A program made the position numbers and the translations under genes. Positions 21,498 through 31,432 of a stretch of 64,000 nucleotides of DNA are shown here, in pieces. Source of the DNA: Lindgomyces ingoldianus (taxonomy: Eukaryota; Ascomycota; Dothideomycetes; Pleosporales; Lindgomycetaceae); contig NW_022985174.1 of the NCBI RefSeq assembly GCF_010093535.1, positions 160,476 through 224,475 of the forward strand. Reading direction: 5' to 3'. Below the pieces are notes generated by a model. It did no database searches. It was not told where the DNA came from and saw only the letters and a list, made by a program, of their open reading frames with translations. Each line of letters opens with the position of its first letter. The first letter of the stretch is position 1.

Positions 21498-21966
21498 TCG
21501 GACGACAGGATACTGGACTTGTAGTGTAGGGGAAATGAGGACGACGGATCCTTAGATGCGAAAGATACCCTTTCATGGAAACTTGAACATGATGAATTAT
21601 AGAGAATGTCCTCTGCATGGCTAAGTTATTGTATCATGGCCACAACGGCTCTCAGCCCCCAATATTTTCATTTGTTGTAAAATATCTCTTGCCTTGAGAT
21701 CTTTTGTACACTCTATGAGAACTCATCCCAGACCTTTATGTTTCACTGGTGTCATGCCTGCATGTTCACTTCATTACGTCATCAATACTCTATTCAGTTT
21801 ATTCATTCTATTCACCATTGTATTTCTTGGCGCACAGGCGCATCACTTCAGCACCTTACCTAGGCAACACCTCACCATGCCAGATTCTCTCACCACAAAC
21901 ATACTCCCACGATAACCTGAATGCGTACACCATTTTTGCATTCAGCTTTACGGGTCTCCGCACACC
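21498..21966. other. intergenic region between MIC12 and the 1042-aa gene
   Basis: It should contain the MIC12 3' UTR and the promoter/leader of the next gene. No motif or exon is recognisable. Confidence 0.4.
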
Positions 21967-24900
21967 ATGGCATCCTTCGGGATCGTCGTCGACGTCCTTG
22001 ACGATCGCTTTTTGCACCTGCAAGATGTAACCGGGAACGTCCGGCCCTTTCCGACACTAGTACCATACGAAGACTACTCTCAGAATGTGCTAGTTTACAA
22101 GATGGATATGAGCCACGAAATGATCATGGGCAGTATGCAGCAGTTTACCGTTTGCTGCGCCAAGCAGAGCGGAAAAGAGACATGGTCATGGGTTGTGCAA
22201 TGGGAAGTTGAGAAGTCGTCACCAGCTATCACTCACGATTCTGCCCCAGCGCCCAAGAAACTTAGGATTGGAAGAACAGATCTAGATCTAGGGCTATCAC
22301 CAAAGCTCCCGTTTACGACAGCATTCCCCCCCTCATCGCCCAAGATCAAACCTCGAGCCCCATTGCGAACGGGCATTGGACAGCGCCGCCTTGACCCCGG
22401 GCTCATGGAAGAGGAAGGGCTGTTGCGCATTCTCATCGACATCGTACAATGCGACGATAGGATAGTGCCGAACCTCATCGAGTTTCTCTACAACTGGATC
22501 GATTTCTATGAAGGCGATGGTCATGCACTGCAGTGTGCCATGCATCAAGAGATTCCAAGTCTTTGGGACTTTGAATGCCATCCCCTTGTACTTCCCGGCG
22601 TGAAGAAAGCACGAGAACAGAAGGCTCAAGACATGAAGAAGAGTGAAGCTAAGCCTGATGAAAAGCCCGACGTAACCGCCCTTGAAGAAGACATTGAACT
22701 GAGCGAGCGCATGCAGTATCATGAGAAGAGATTTGGTATCCAACCCCCGAAAATCGAAGTCCCTATCACCCCGCTCATCAACATTCCCAAGGACATGCGC
22801 AAGCGCAATTCGTATTATGCCGCTTGTTTCCAGTCGCGTCAGCGAGCAATTTACCTCCTCCTTGAAGCGGGCATTACTATGAAGCAGATAAATAACTACA
22901 TAAAGCTGCAGAAGATGCCCCCAAAGGAGACACCGGAGGAAGGTGCTGGAGGTGGTCTCACACAATACTTCAAGAATCAGCCGTATGCGAGGGCGCAGTT
23001 CTTCTACGCTGAAAAAGTGAGAGATATGAGAAAGAAGTGGACAGAAACGGTTATCAGTACTAGGCTGGGTCGAGAGGCGCAATATGCGGCGAGGACGGCG
23101 GAAATCGAGGCCTCTGTGACCGCATTGCAGGGTTCTCCTGAGACTGAAAGGAATGCTTCAGGACATCTTTATGTTCCACCGCCCATTATACCGCCAACGC
23201 CATCGCAATCAAATGCTCCAGAGACGGCGCCCAATCCATGTCAATTGACTTCCCCTCTATCAAGTATCGAGACCGAACATCGTGTTGGACATACTGCACG
23301 GGTAGAGACCGTACCAGCGTTCCTGTCTGGACGGTTGAAATCGAATCGTTTCGCGTCTGCTCGTCCCGCGAAGAAAGTAAACAAAGATGAGTCTTCGGAT
23401 GAAGATGGTAGTGACTCCGAATACTTCAACATTGATGGTGAACCTGTATCCGATGAGGATGATGTCAGGATGGATACGAATGATGCTCCCGGAAATTTAA
23501 ATATGGGAGTCACTCTCCAGCCTAGTGCAACGGCTCCAACACGGAATGCTCAGCCTCGGAACATTGCGGCCTATCTTCAGTCTCTCAGTCCAGCTCAAAT
23601 TCAAGATCTAATGCCAATGATCAATGCCGCTCGACAACCTGGATCGAACTTCATCATGCCACCTGCCTATGCCACACATGCGGCAACGCATGGCCAACCG
23701 TCTCATAGCAATGTCGGGTCCGCAAACGTCGTGTCTGCTCCAGCTATTGCAGCCGGCAGCCAGATAGGTAGCCAACCTAGTGGTAGTAACGGTAGTGCCG
23801 ATGAAGATGCTAAAGATGTTAAAGGTGACAATTTAGAGGAGTTCGGGGATATGGAAGAAGACGCCGATGAAGACAGGGATGGAATACCAACTAGTGCAGC
23901 ACTCCCAGAAGCATCGACACAATATCCTAGAGAAGGGAGTACGTCAATACCACAGGCCTCCTCTGGTCTTACCCAAGGCTTCCAGCCTCTTTCCTTTAGT
24001 GCTCAGTTTACGGCACCAGCACAGCCCCTTCCTAGCCTTTTAGCATCACCAAGAGCTCGGTCTAGTTCAACCCAGGACGGGGCTTCTAGACAGCTTGCGT
24101 GGGGCGCTCCAAGTATATTGTTTCGAGCTCCACAATCCCCGCTGGACCAGATTCTTCAGAATGTCCACCAGAACCCGGTGACAACACAAACTCCTGCTAG
24201 ATTTAGATCACCACCTTCCCAGTCCAATGCTCAACCACCAACTGGTGCTCAACAGCTAAGGCTCAGCGCAGGCCTAGCCAGCAATTCACAACGTCTGCCC
24301 AGCGTCTTTAGCCAGCCCCCAATGCCTAGCCTATCCCGCACGCCTCCCTCTCCGCTGGAACTACCCACCACCACGCCCGCCTCCACTCTCGCTAAACTCG
24401 CCTTCCTCATGGCTCCTAAAGTTCCCTCTCCTCTCGGAATCCCAGTCCTAATCTACCTCCCCAAAATTCTATTCCCGGAGCCAGAGACCTTAGATAGAAC
24501 AGACGCCATACTCCTCGGCTATATACAGCCGGGAACCGGGGGAAGCGAGAAAACAGATATGAGGATTGAAAAGGCATTATTCTTGCCTGAGGATTTATCA
24601 GAGAGATTCAGGTGGAAGGTTAAGCAGGGGACTTTAGAGGTTTTGGAGACGTATGCTGCCCCCGCGACAGCGGCCTGGAGTAAGATGCCGGCTACGCCGA
24701 GCACAACAAGCGAATACTTCTTCTCACCGTCATCGTCACCAAAACGTAACGCCGAGCAACTCCACACTTCTCATAAATCCATCTACGACAAACTTTTCCA
24801 AGCCTACAATCTCATGGTAAACACCCCCGACCGTGAATCCCAGCTTACAAAGCGGTGGCGTTGTTCTCCAGACCCAGTAATGGAAGGGAATAGAGGGAGT

Positions 24901-25095
24901 GTGTGGGAGGGCTGGGGACTTTGCATTGATAGGGGTGTGGGGATGGGGGATGAGGAGAGGAAAGGTGCGGTCGTGAGGGTAGAAGTAGGGTCAGGTGCGG
25001 CAGAGAGGGAGGTTCGGGAATGGGAGACTAGAAGGGCGATGGATGCGGTTATGGAAGAGGGCGAAGAGGACAGGGGAGAGGGGATAGAGAAGTGA
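21967..25095 (+). CDS. large, mostly disordered orphan protein (1042 aa)
   Basis: A single uninterrupted frame begins MASFGIVVDVLDDRFLHLQD and ends GEEDRGEGIEK. A globular N-terminal part (residues 1-80) is followed by a charged segment (200-250). A helical section around 270-380 contains AIYLLLEAGITMKQINNYIK and YARAQFFYAEKVRDMRKKWT. Residues 390-800 are Ser/Pro/Gln-rich with acidic runs. A folded C-terminal region begins LAKLAFLMAPKVPSPLGIP. There is no signal peptide or transmembrane segment, and acidic/Ser-rich tracts would fit a nuclear protein. I do not recognise a domain and assign no function. Codon use and the long open frame make it a real gene. Confidence 0.8.
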   Translation: MASFGIVVDVLDDRFLHLQDVTGNVRPFPTLVPYEDYSQNVLVYKMDMSHEMIMGSMQQFTVCCAKQSGKETWSWVVQWEVEKSSPAITHDSAPAPKKLRIGRTDLDLGLSPKLPFTTAFPPSSPKIKPRAPLRTGIGQRRLDPGLMEEEGLLRILIDIVQCDDRIVPNLIEFLYNWIDFYEGDGHALQCAMHQEIPSLWDFECHPLVLPGVKKAREQKAQDMKKSEAKPDEKPDVTALEEDIELSERMQYHEKRFGIQPPKIEVPITPLINIPKDMRKRNSYYAACFQSRQRAIYLLLEAGITMKQINNYIKLQKMPPKETPEEGAGGGLTQYFKNQPYARAQFFYAEKVRDMRKKWTETVISTRLGREAQYAARTAEIEASVTALQGSPETERNASGHLYVPPPIIPPTPSQSNAPETAPNPCQLTSPLSSIETEHRVGHTARVETVPAFLSGRLKSNRFASARPAKKVNKDESSDEDGSDSEYFNIDGEPVSDEDDVRMDTNDAPGNLNMGVTLQPSATAPTRNAQPRNIAAYLQSLSPAQIQDLMPMINAARQPGSNFIMPPAYATHAATHGQPSHSNVGSANVVSAPAIAAGSQIGSQPSGSNGSADEDAKDVKGDNLEEFGDMEEDADEDRDGIPTSAALPEASTQYPREGSTSIPQASSGLTQGFQPLSFSAQFTAPAQPLPSLLASPRARSSSTQDGASRQLAWGAPSILFRAPQSPLDQILQNVHQNPVTTQTPARFRSPPSQSNAQPPTGAQQLRLSAGLASNSQRLPSVFSQPPMPSLSRTPPSPLELPTTTPASTLAKLAFLMAPKVPSPLGIPVLIYLPKILFPEPETLDRTDAILLGYIQPGTGGSEKTDMRIEKALFLPEDLSERFRWKVKQGTLEVLETYAAPATAAWSKMPATPSTTSEYFFSPSSSPKRNAEQLHTSHKSIYDKLFQAYNLMVNTPDRESQLTKRWRCSPDPVMEGNRGSVWEGWGLCIDRGVGMGDEERKGAVVRVEVGSGAAEREVREWETRRAMDAVMEEGEEDRGEGIEK

Positions 25096-26607
25096 GAGGA
25101 GAGGAATCATTGTGTGAGTGTTTCGATTGGGCTTGAGGCTGACATCAGAGGCGCGCCTCTCAAGACTCCGTGTTTGTGAGTTGAGCAGTAATTATTCTCC
25201 TCCAAAGTCACGAAATTAATTCAGTAGAAGCTGCGGATCAGCACGCTGAGGCATAGTTTCATGACCTCCGAAATGCTTACTCAGTGCTGGTTAATGTGCT
25301 AAAATTCTTCAGGGGAAAAGTTCATTGCAATGGTGTCACAGTTCTATTTCTAGACTTGGAGTTCCTTTCACCCATTCAGGGTTGGTGAATTCGAGCTGGC
25401 ATGGCCATGAGCTGGGTTAATTTGCTAATAAACTCTCGTCGCTAGAATAAAAAACTTCGTAGATGCCCATTTCAGTTGCAGTACCTGTCCCAATTTCTTT
25501 TCACATCGTTATATAGAGAAGCGCATTCAGATCAAAGCTTTCCAAACTTCTCATCAACAAAGGGCTGACAGTAATTTCACCAGTACCTGACGTCACTCGA
25601 AACGCTCACATCAGCAGCATGGCGAACAGATCATTATCTCAACTCTCCCTATTAGTCACTACATCAAGGTCTTCATGTGACGAGCGGAGTTGTCTAGCTC
25701 ACTCAACAATTGCACTTGCCAAAAATGGAAATCCATTTACCTGGTTCTACCTAGCGCGGCACAGGATGCAAAAAGCTTCAGTCAACCTGCACTCCTCCGC
25801 CCCCAACCGCAAATTGCGTTGTAAGAACTATTTTGCGACCCCAAATTCCCGAGCAGTCACGAATAGCCAGCCACGTTGTTAAACAATCGGATTCGCCAAG
25901 TCCCCGTCTCGCCAGTACGGCTAGTGGTAAGAGTTGAAAGGTTTGGGAGCTAACGAGGACGTGCGTCCCCGCAGCTGAGATGCATGTGCCGAAGCCTCCT
26001 GAGGCAATTTGACGGCCACCCAACTGCATTCCGTTCCATCTGATCATCTAGATCGACGTCTAGCATGAGCTGACCCTAGGGTGATCCTTAAATGCCTGGC
26101 TTTTGGCCCCTTCGCTGCACTTGGAGATAGTCTTATTCAGGATGGGCTAAGGATGGTCCATCTTCCTTAAAGCTCGTTCACTCCTCTGGGGCTGAGCTTG
26201 AAGCGGCGTGGCGTGGCAGTAATGTTTACCTTTTCTGAGCCGCTATTGGTGCCAGCGCACTTCCAGCCTCTCCACTTCATCGGTTTTGGACAAAGCTGGT
26301 GGTTTGGGCAGTGCTTATCGCCTTGAGGGCGTGCACTGCTGAAAGACTTAATGTGAAAAGCTGACCTTCACTGAGCATAGCCTGCCTGATTATGGAGGTT
26401 CCGATCCAGTACCCAAATTATTAAAGGCTGCCTTCATGGCTTCATGAGATTCACATCTAGAGCTTCGAGGCACTCCTTGAGGAGCGTTTCGAGTTTCGTA
26501 TTCCTCCCTTCCTAGCTTTCGTCTTTGTGTATCTATTTTCTGGGTCTCGCTTCCTCTGTTTGCTTATACATCCCCTTCACTCTCGCTGAGATTCCAATTC
26601 ATTCACC
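25096..26607. other. intergenic, 1.5 kb
   Basis: No gene is supported; ORFs at 25619-25882 plus and 25778-26047 minus overlap antisense and lack motifs. The last 200 bp before 26608 are pyrimidine-rich on the plus strand, usual for a fungal promoter near the transcription start. Confidence 0.4.
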
Positions 26608-29035
26608 ATGCTAATACCAAGCCTTCTCCTTGCCTCAGCAGCTTTTGTTGTTGCACAGAGTCCTACTACAACACTTCCCAGCACACCCTCTAGCTTGACG
26701 GAACCCTGTGCCCAAATCAGTGCCACTATCGCATCTGGTGTCGGAAAACTTCTTGCTCAAACCGCATACGACTGTCTTAACTCGGTCCCTGTTGATGTCG
26801 AAGGGGATTCGAAACTCATCGACGAGCTAAAGATCATTTGGCAATGGCATTCCGAAGTCGGCTGGTTGAAGAACACACCGGATACCTGGGAGAACGGGCC
26901 GATTGATCTTGAAGGGGAGCTTGACAAGATCAAAGCAAGCCTCAATCAATATCCAAGTGAATATGCTGTCCAACTCGCCATCTGGGCGCTAACGATTAGA
27001 ACGGGGAACTTCCATTTCAATTATCAGCCCGACATTCTTCAGATTTTCTCATGGACCCGACCTGTTGGCGTTGTCTCTCTCTCCGACGACGGGAAGCAAC
27101 TTCCAAGAATATTTCTTTCTAACGACGTTGTTCTCTTGAACGAGGCAGAGAATAGTGCCAATCTTCAGATTGCACCGATCACTCAGATCAACGGGCAAGA
27201 GGTGCACTCGTATCTAGAAAAGGTTGCTGCGCGCGAGCAGTATATTTCCCTGGACGGTCGTCTAAATTCAGTGCACTTTAGGGGACTGGCGGACTCGTCA
27301 GTTGGAAGCTTCATGTTGCAAACACAATACGACGGTGGAATTACTAATATTACATTCGCCAACAACACTCAGCGGTCGTGGAACAATACTGCCTCTACCA
27401 GCCAGACTTTCGAAGGGGTCGTGGATGGAGAGTCTTTCTTCAACGCTTACTGCAAAGGAGCAATTTCCGGGTTCTCAACTAATAATGCGAAAGCGAAAAG
27501 GGGTCATCTCAATGCTCCCGTTCAAATTCCCTCCTCATATCACCTCGGCAAGCGTCAAAGTATTCCTACCAACTACCCCACCGCTGTGGTTGAAGCCAAA
27601 AGCAAAGCCGTTGCAGGTTACTTCCTAAACGCCCCGGGGTACGAAGACGTTGCGGTGCTAAAGATTATCACATTCGATCCTACCGGCGACAACAGTGGAT
27701 CAGAGTTCCAAGCAGCGGTTGACAAGTTCCTTGCCGCATGTATTTCTTCGAAGAAGAAAAAACTTATTATAGATCTAAGAGAAAATGGTGGTGGTGCTAC
27801 AAATCTTTTGCTAGATACTTTTATGCAACTTTTCCCAAAGGAGATTCCGTTTAGCGGCCAGCGGTATCGTGCCCAGGAACAGTTTGCTCTGATTGGGGAT
27901 TCGGTGTCTGAGATCTACAATGATAAAGCCTTATTGAAGGCTTATGAAGATTACACACAGGAAAATCTTGAAGATAGGTATCGCTATTGGGCGTATTGGC
28001 GATTTACTACTGCGGAGTACAAGAATTGGAAGGACTGGTTGGAATTTTTTGGCCCGAACGAATTCAACAACGATCTCTTCACAACCTTAATGCGATACAA
28101 TGTAAGCACACCATAATATTCCATATTTTGGACAAACTAACACACAATAGTACTCTAATAGCGATCCAACAAGTATCCGCCCTTCTGGCTTCTACTTTTC
28201 CAATGTCACCAACAGCCCCCTTGCGTTTGAGCCTTCCAACGTTGTTATGTTCACCGACGCACTCTGTGGTTCCTCTTGTGCCTCCTTTCACGAAGAACTC
28301 AAAAACATCGCCGGAATTAAGGCCGTGGTGGTTGGTGGGCGGGCAGCCAACGAGCCCATGGAAACCGTTGCTGGCACCAAAGGCGGAGAAGTCATTCCTT
28401 TGTACAACTTCCCACAATACGGTAAGAAAATGATCGACGCTACAAATCACATTGGCGCTACGTCCCTGGAAAATACCGCTGTGAGCGAGCTTGCAGGTGT
28501 GAAAAAGGTTTATGTAAGAGTTGGAGATGGGTCTACCCGTATCCAGACCCAGGACCAAATTCGCAAAGGCGATACATCAGGTACGCCATTACAGTATATC
28601 TACGAAGCTGCAGATTGCAAGATTTTCTATACGCAAGACACACTTTTCGACCCCAGTCTCGCATGGCAGGCTGTCTGGGATGCTTTCACTGACGACTCCA
28701 AATGCGTGGAAGGATCAACAAAAGACCCTTCTTCGATCAGCGGCGGTTATCATCCCTTCGGGCCGGGGCCGCTTAATAGCAAAGAACTCCCACAACCTAA
28801 TGGCACTGCATCAGCAACGATAAGTCACATTCCAGGGGGAACCGGATCCGCGATGCCGTATCCAGCAAGAAGCGCTAATGGAACGGTAACAGTTTCTGGA
28901 GGGCCATCGACGTTTGTGCCGGCGTATACTAGCACCACGACGGGTATTGTATCGGTGTTTACGGGAGCGGCAGCTAGTGCGAGTGCGAAGAAGGCGGCGT
29001 TTTATATAATGGCGGGTTTAGGCGCTCTGCTGTGA
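26608..29035 (+). CDS. secreted S41-family peptidase, probably GPI-anchored
   Basis: Exon 1 (26608-28101) and exon 2 (28151-29035) are joined over a 49-bp intron (GTAAGC donor, AAACTAACA branch, AATAG acceptor) to give 792 aa. A signal peptide (MLIPSLLLASAAFVVAQ) is followed by an N-terminal domain with a conserved Trp/His stretch (TIRTGNFHFNYQPD). The tail-specific protease core then appears: KLIIDLRENGGGATN, and after the junction MFTDALCGSSCASFHEE, where Ser540 (or 539) is the likely nucleophile. The C-terminus is Ser/Thr-rich and ends in a hydrophobic run (AAFYIMAGLGALL), fitting a GPI signal. Fungal CPAF-like S41 proteins share this layout. An extracellular or wall-linked serine peptidase role is likely; its substrate is unknown. 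Confidence 0.85.
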
Positions 29036-29289
29036 GATAAATGCGTCTAAAGCATCGAGTGTGGCTGCTATCAATTTAATATTTAGAAGTACTATTGATG
29101 GCACTCATATGTGCGCCTCGAAGCGATAGGGTGTTACGCGCCATTTTCTAATCCATCGGGATTGTGCTGGTGTACGTGGAAGCTTCTTTGGATGGAACGG
29201 GAAAGATCATGTCACAATGATTTTCTGTAGACTGACTAATCCATGGGCTCCATAGATCAACAATTTTAGTCCGGCTTTAGTAGTTGTCT

Positions 29290-29757
29290 ATATTTTATAT
29301 GCAACGCCTCCACAACTGCAACGAAGTTCTCTGTGAACCTGGATTTCGGTAGCTTCTTCATTTCATAGTGTAAGTAGCCGCCTGCATGCTCGAGGATTAA
29401 TTAGATGCTCTTGCCGTGGTGGAATCAGCATAGGAAACAGATAATATTGGGGTAGGTGAGGTTTTGGTGGATCTCAAGTCTGCAGTAGATGAGCTTTCCC
29501 TCTTGCTAGTTCACGATATGGGCTTTAGAGAGGATCTTGAGGGCGCAGATGTGGTTAATGGGTCGGTGGTGGTCGAGGTATACTTGGCCGAATTTACCGT
29601 GGCCGAGAGGGAGACCGATTTCAAAGAGGCTGATGTGTAGCTCTGAAAATGCTGGCAGTGGATCTTCGGATGTTTTCGAATTGGCTTTGGATGAGGCATG
29701 GCTTTCACCGGTTTTCATGTCTTGTTCGGCGGGATCATTACTGGAACCTATTTTCAT
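29290..29757 (-). pseudogene. Aurora-type protein kinase relic (N-lobe)
   Basis: The minus strand reads HISLFEIGLPLGHGKFGQVY then HICALKILSKAHIVN and a stop. This matches the glycine-rich loop (G-x-G-x-x-G) and the VAIK-type Lys of Aurora kinases. After the stop the homology continues in broken form: LEIHQNLTYPNII (family: R-E-I-E-I-Q-S-x-L-x-H-P-N-I), then LILEHAGGYLHYEMKKL and VVEALH, interrupted by two stops. No catalytic loop or DFG motif can be found. It is therefore a truncated, inactive copy. The functional Aurora gene is presumably elsewhere. The Ser-rich leader before HISLFEIG may be original N-terminal sequence. Confidence 0.65.
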
Positions 29758-30053
29758 AGTATCTTGGAGTGGTTTACGTCAGGGAAGACGTCCCAATGCA
29801 TTCTTGAGTTAGTCTAGTTCGGGTCCTTTCGGCTTGGGATGGGGCCTTGTAACATGGGTTGAGGCTGCTTTAAAGCACCAAGCCTTGCATTCTCACTAGA
29901 CATTGGCAATGCTATGTAAAAGTCAGAGGCAATAGTATATAGCACAGTGACGCACTGCTGGCCTGATGGCTGTGTACCTCTTTGGAGCCATGGGCGAAAA
30001 GAGGATTTGTTATAAAACTTGTTACGGTGAACTTTCGGGAGAGGGAGTGACAC

Positions 30054-30776
30054 AAGCAGAAGAGCTGTTGATGATGTGGTCTATTTTGCCAGGTTAAGAT
30101 AGAAATATTTAGGCAAGTCAAGCGTTTACAAGCCTTAGCCATGGCAACAGACTTAATCACAGAACCTCTTACCTTTGCCACAGTGAAGTGACAGTCAATC
30201 ACCAAACCCGACTCACCTGCCAACTATGCGCCGAAATCTCCTGTGGCCCAGTCCAAGTCCGCATACCAGTCTCTAAGCATCCAGTTCCTAACTGCTGTGA
30301 ATGTGTCATTAGATGCAAAGTGATTTTCTTGAGCACCGCCTTCATCGTTCAGTAGGTCGCCAATGGAGAGGTTTACAGCAGAGGAACTCCCTGTTCTGGT
30401 TTAGTGCAGTCCCTTACTTATCCATATCGGGCATCGCTCCTCGCCCCATTAACCCGCCACTTTTGACGTATATAAAATGTTCGCCCTCCTGTCGCAGGCT
30501 TCCTCCTTGTATCTTTCCCTTAATTCTTTAACATAATCCCGTGCCTCTGCTGCTAAGCGGTCTACCACTTTCTTCGTGTCGCCTGCCTGCTCCCCCATCT
30601 TATTTTCGGCCACCAATCAAAAACTCTCCCTCTCTAATTAGCAACATGCTGCGCGGCTTTCCTAGTTTCCGCCTAAACGTTCTTTTTACTGTGGAAGGCT
30701 ATAATGCTGTTGATACGAATTCCGCCCGGACTTGGCTATCTGGCTGCGTTAGTTAGGTTTGACTTAGGACTTTGAA
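30054..30776. other. intergenic, no supported gene
   Basis: Short pyrimidine-rich stretches and overlapping small ORFs only. It ends at the target duplication of the hAT element. Confidence 0.4.
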
Positions 30777-30784
30777 CTCTTATT

Positions 30785-31424
30785 CAGGGCTTCCAACGGG
30801 CCGTACTACGGTCCGTACAAAGTGAACCGTAACGGTCACGTGTTCAGTACAAACGTACCGAGTTCGTGAGCCGTACCGTACGTTTAATAATGCCCTAGGT
30901 ACGGTACGTAGTACAGATTGTATTACCCTTTTAGGAAGTTTGTATACACAGTTATGTTACAGCTATCTAACCCCTCAGTACCCTAGGATTAGCACAGGGT
31001 ATATAGGCTCCTAGGCCTCTGTCCCTCTGCCTCTAACCCTAAGGTTTACTCTCGTTACCCCCTATCCTGCATTCCCTCTCTGTGACCTGTGTTTCCTAAT
31101 CAATACCCCTCACACCACACCTCTTGCCGCCTTACAGGCCTCATCTAGTCCTATCTGCTCTTGTTACTAGGGAGAACTAGTTATTTTATAGTTAATTAGA
31201 CCTTAATCTTGCGTCTCTAGAGACCTATAGTCTTAGCTGTTTTAACTAGAGTACAGCGTACTTTAATTAAATTGTACTACTCGTACAGATCACGTGAGCC
31301 GTAACAGTTACAATACGTACACCTACCTCTCCTCCTCCCTGTCGTACGAACGTACACAAAATCTCACCCGTACAGGCCTCAAAATCGCCCAATCGTACAG
31401 TACTACGCCTCGTTGGAAGCCCTG
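30785..31424. mobile_element. non-autonomous hAT-type element, 640 bp, with 8-bp TSD
   Basis: Terminal inverted repeats start CAGGGCTTCCAACG at both ends (perfect 14 bp, then weaker). The element is flanked by a perfect 8-bp direct duplication, CTCTTATT, at 30777-30784 and 31425-31432. CAGGG termini and an 8-bp duplication are the hAT superfamily hallmarks. Both subterminal regions are dense in CGTAC/GTACG, as expected for transposase binding. There is no transposase frame, so it moved with help from another element. The intact duplication suggests a fairly recent insertion. Confidence 0.9.
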
Positions 31425-31432
31425 CTCTTATT

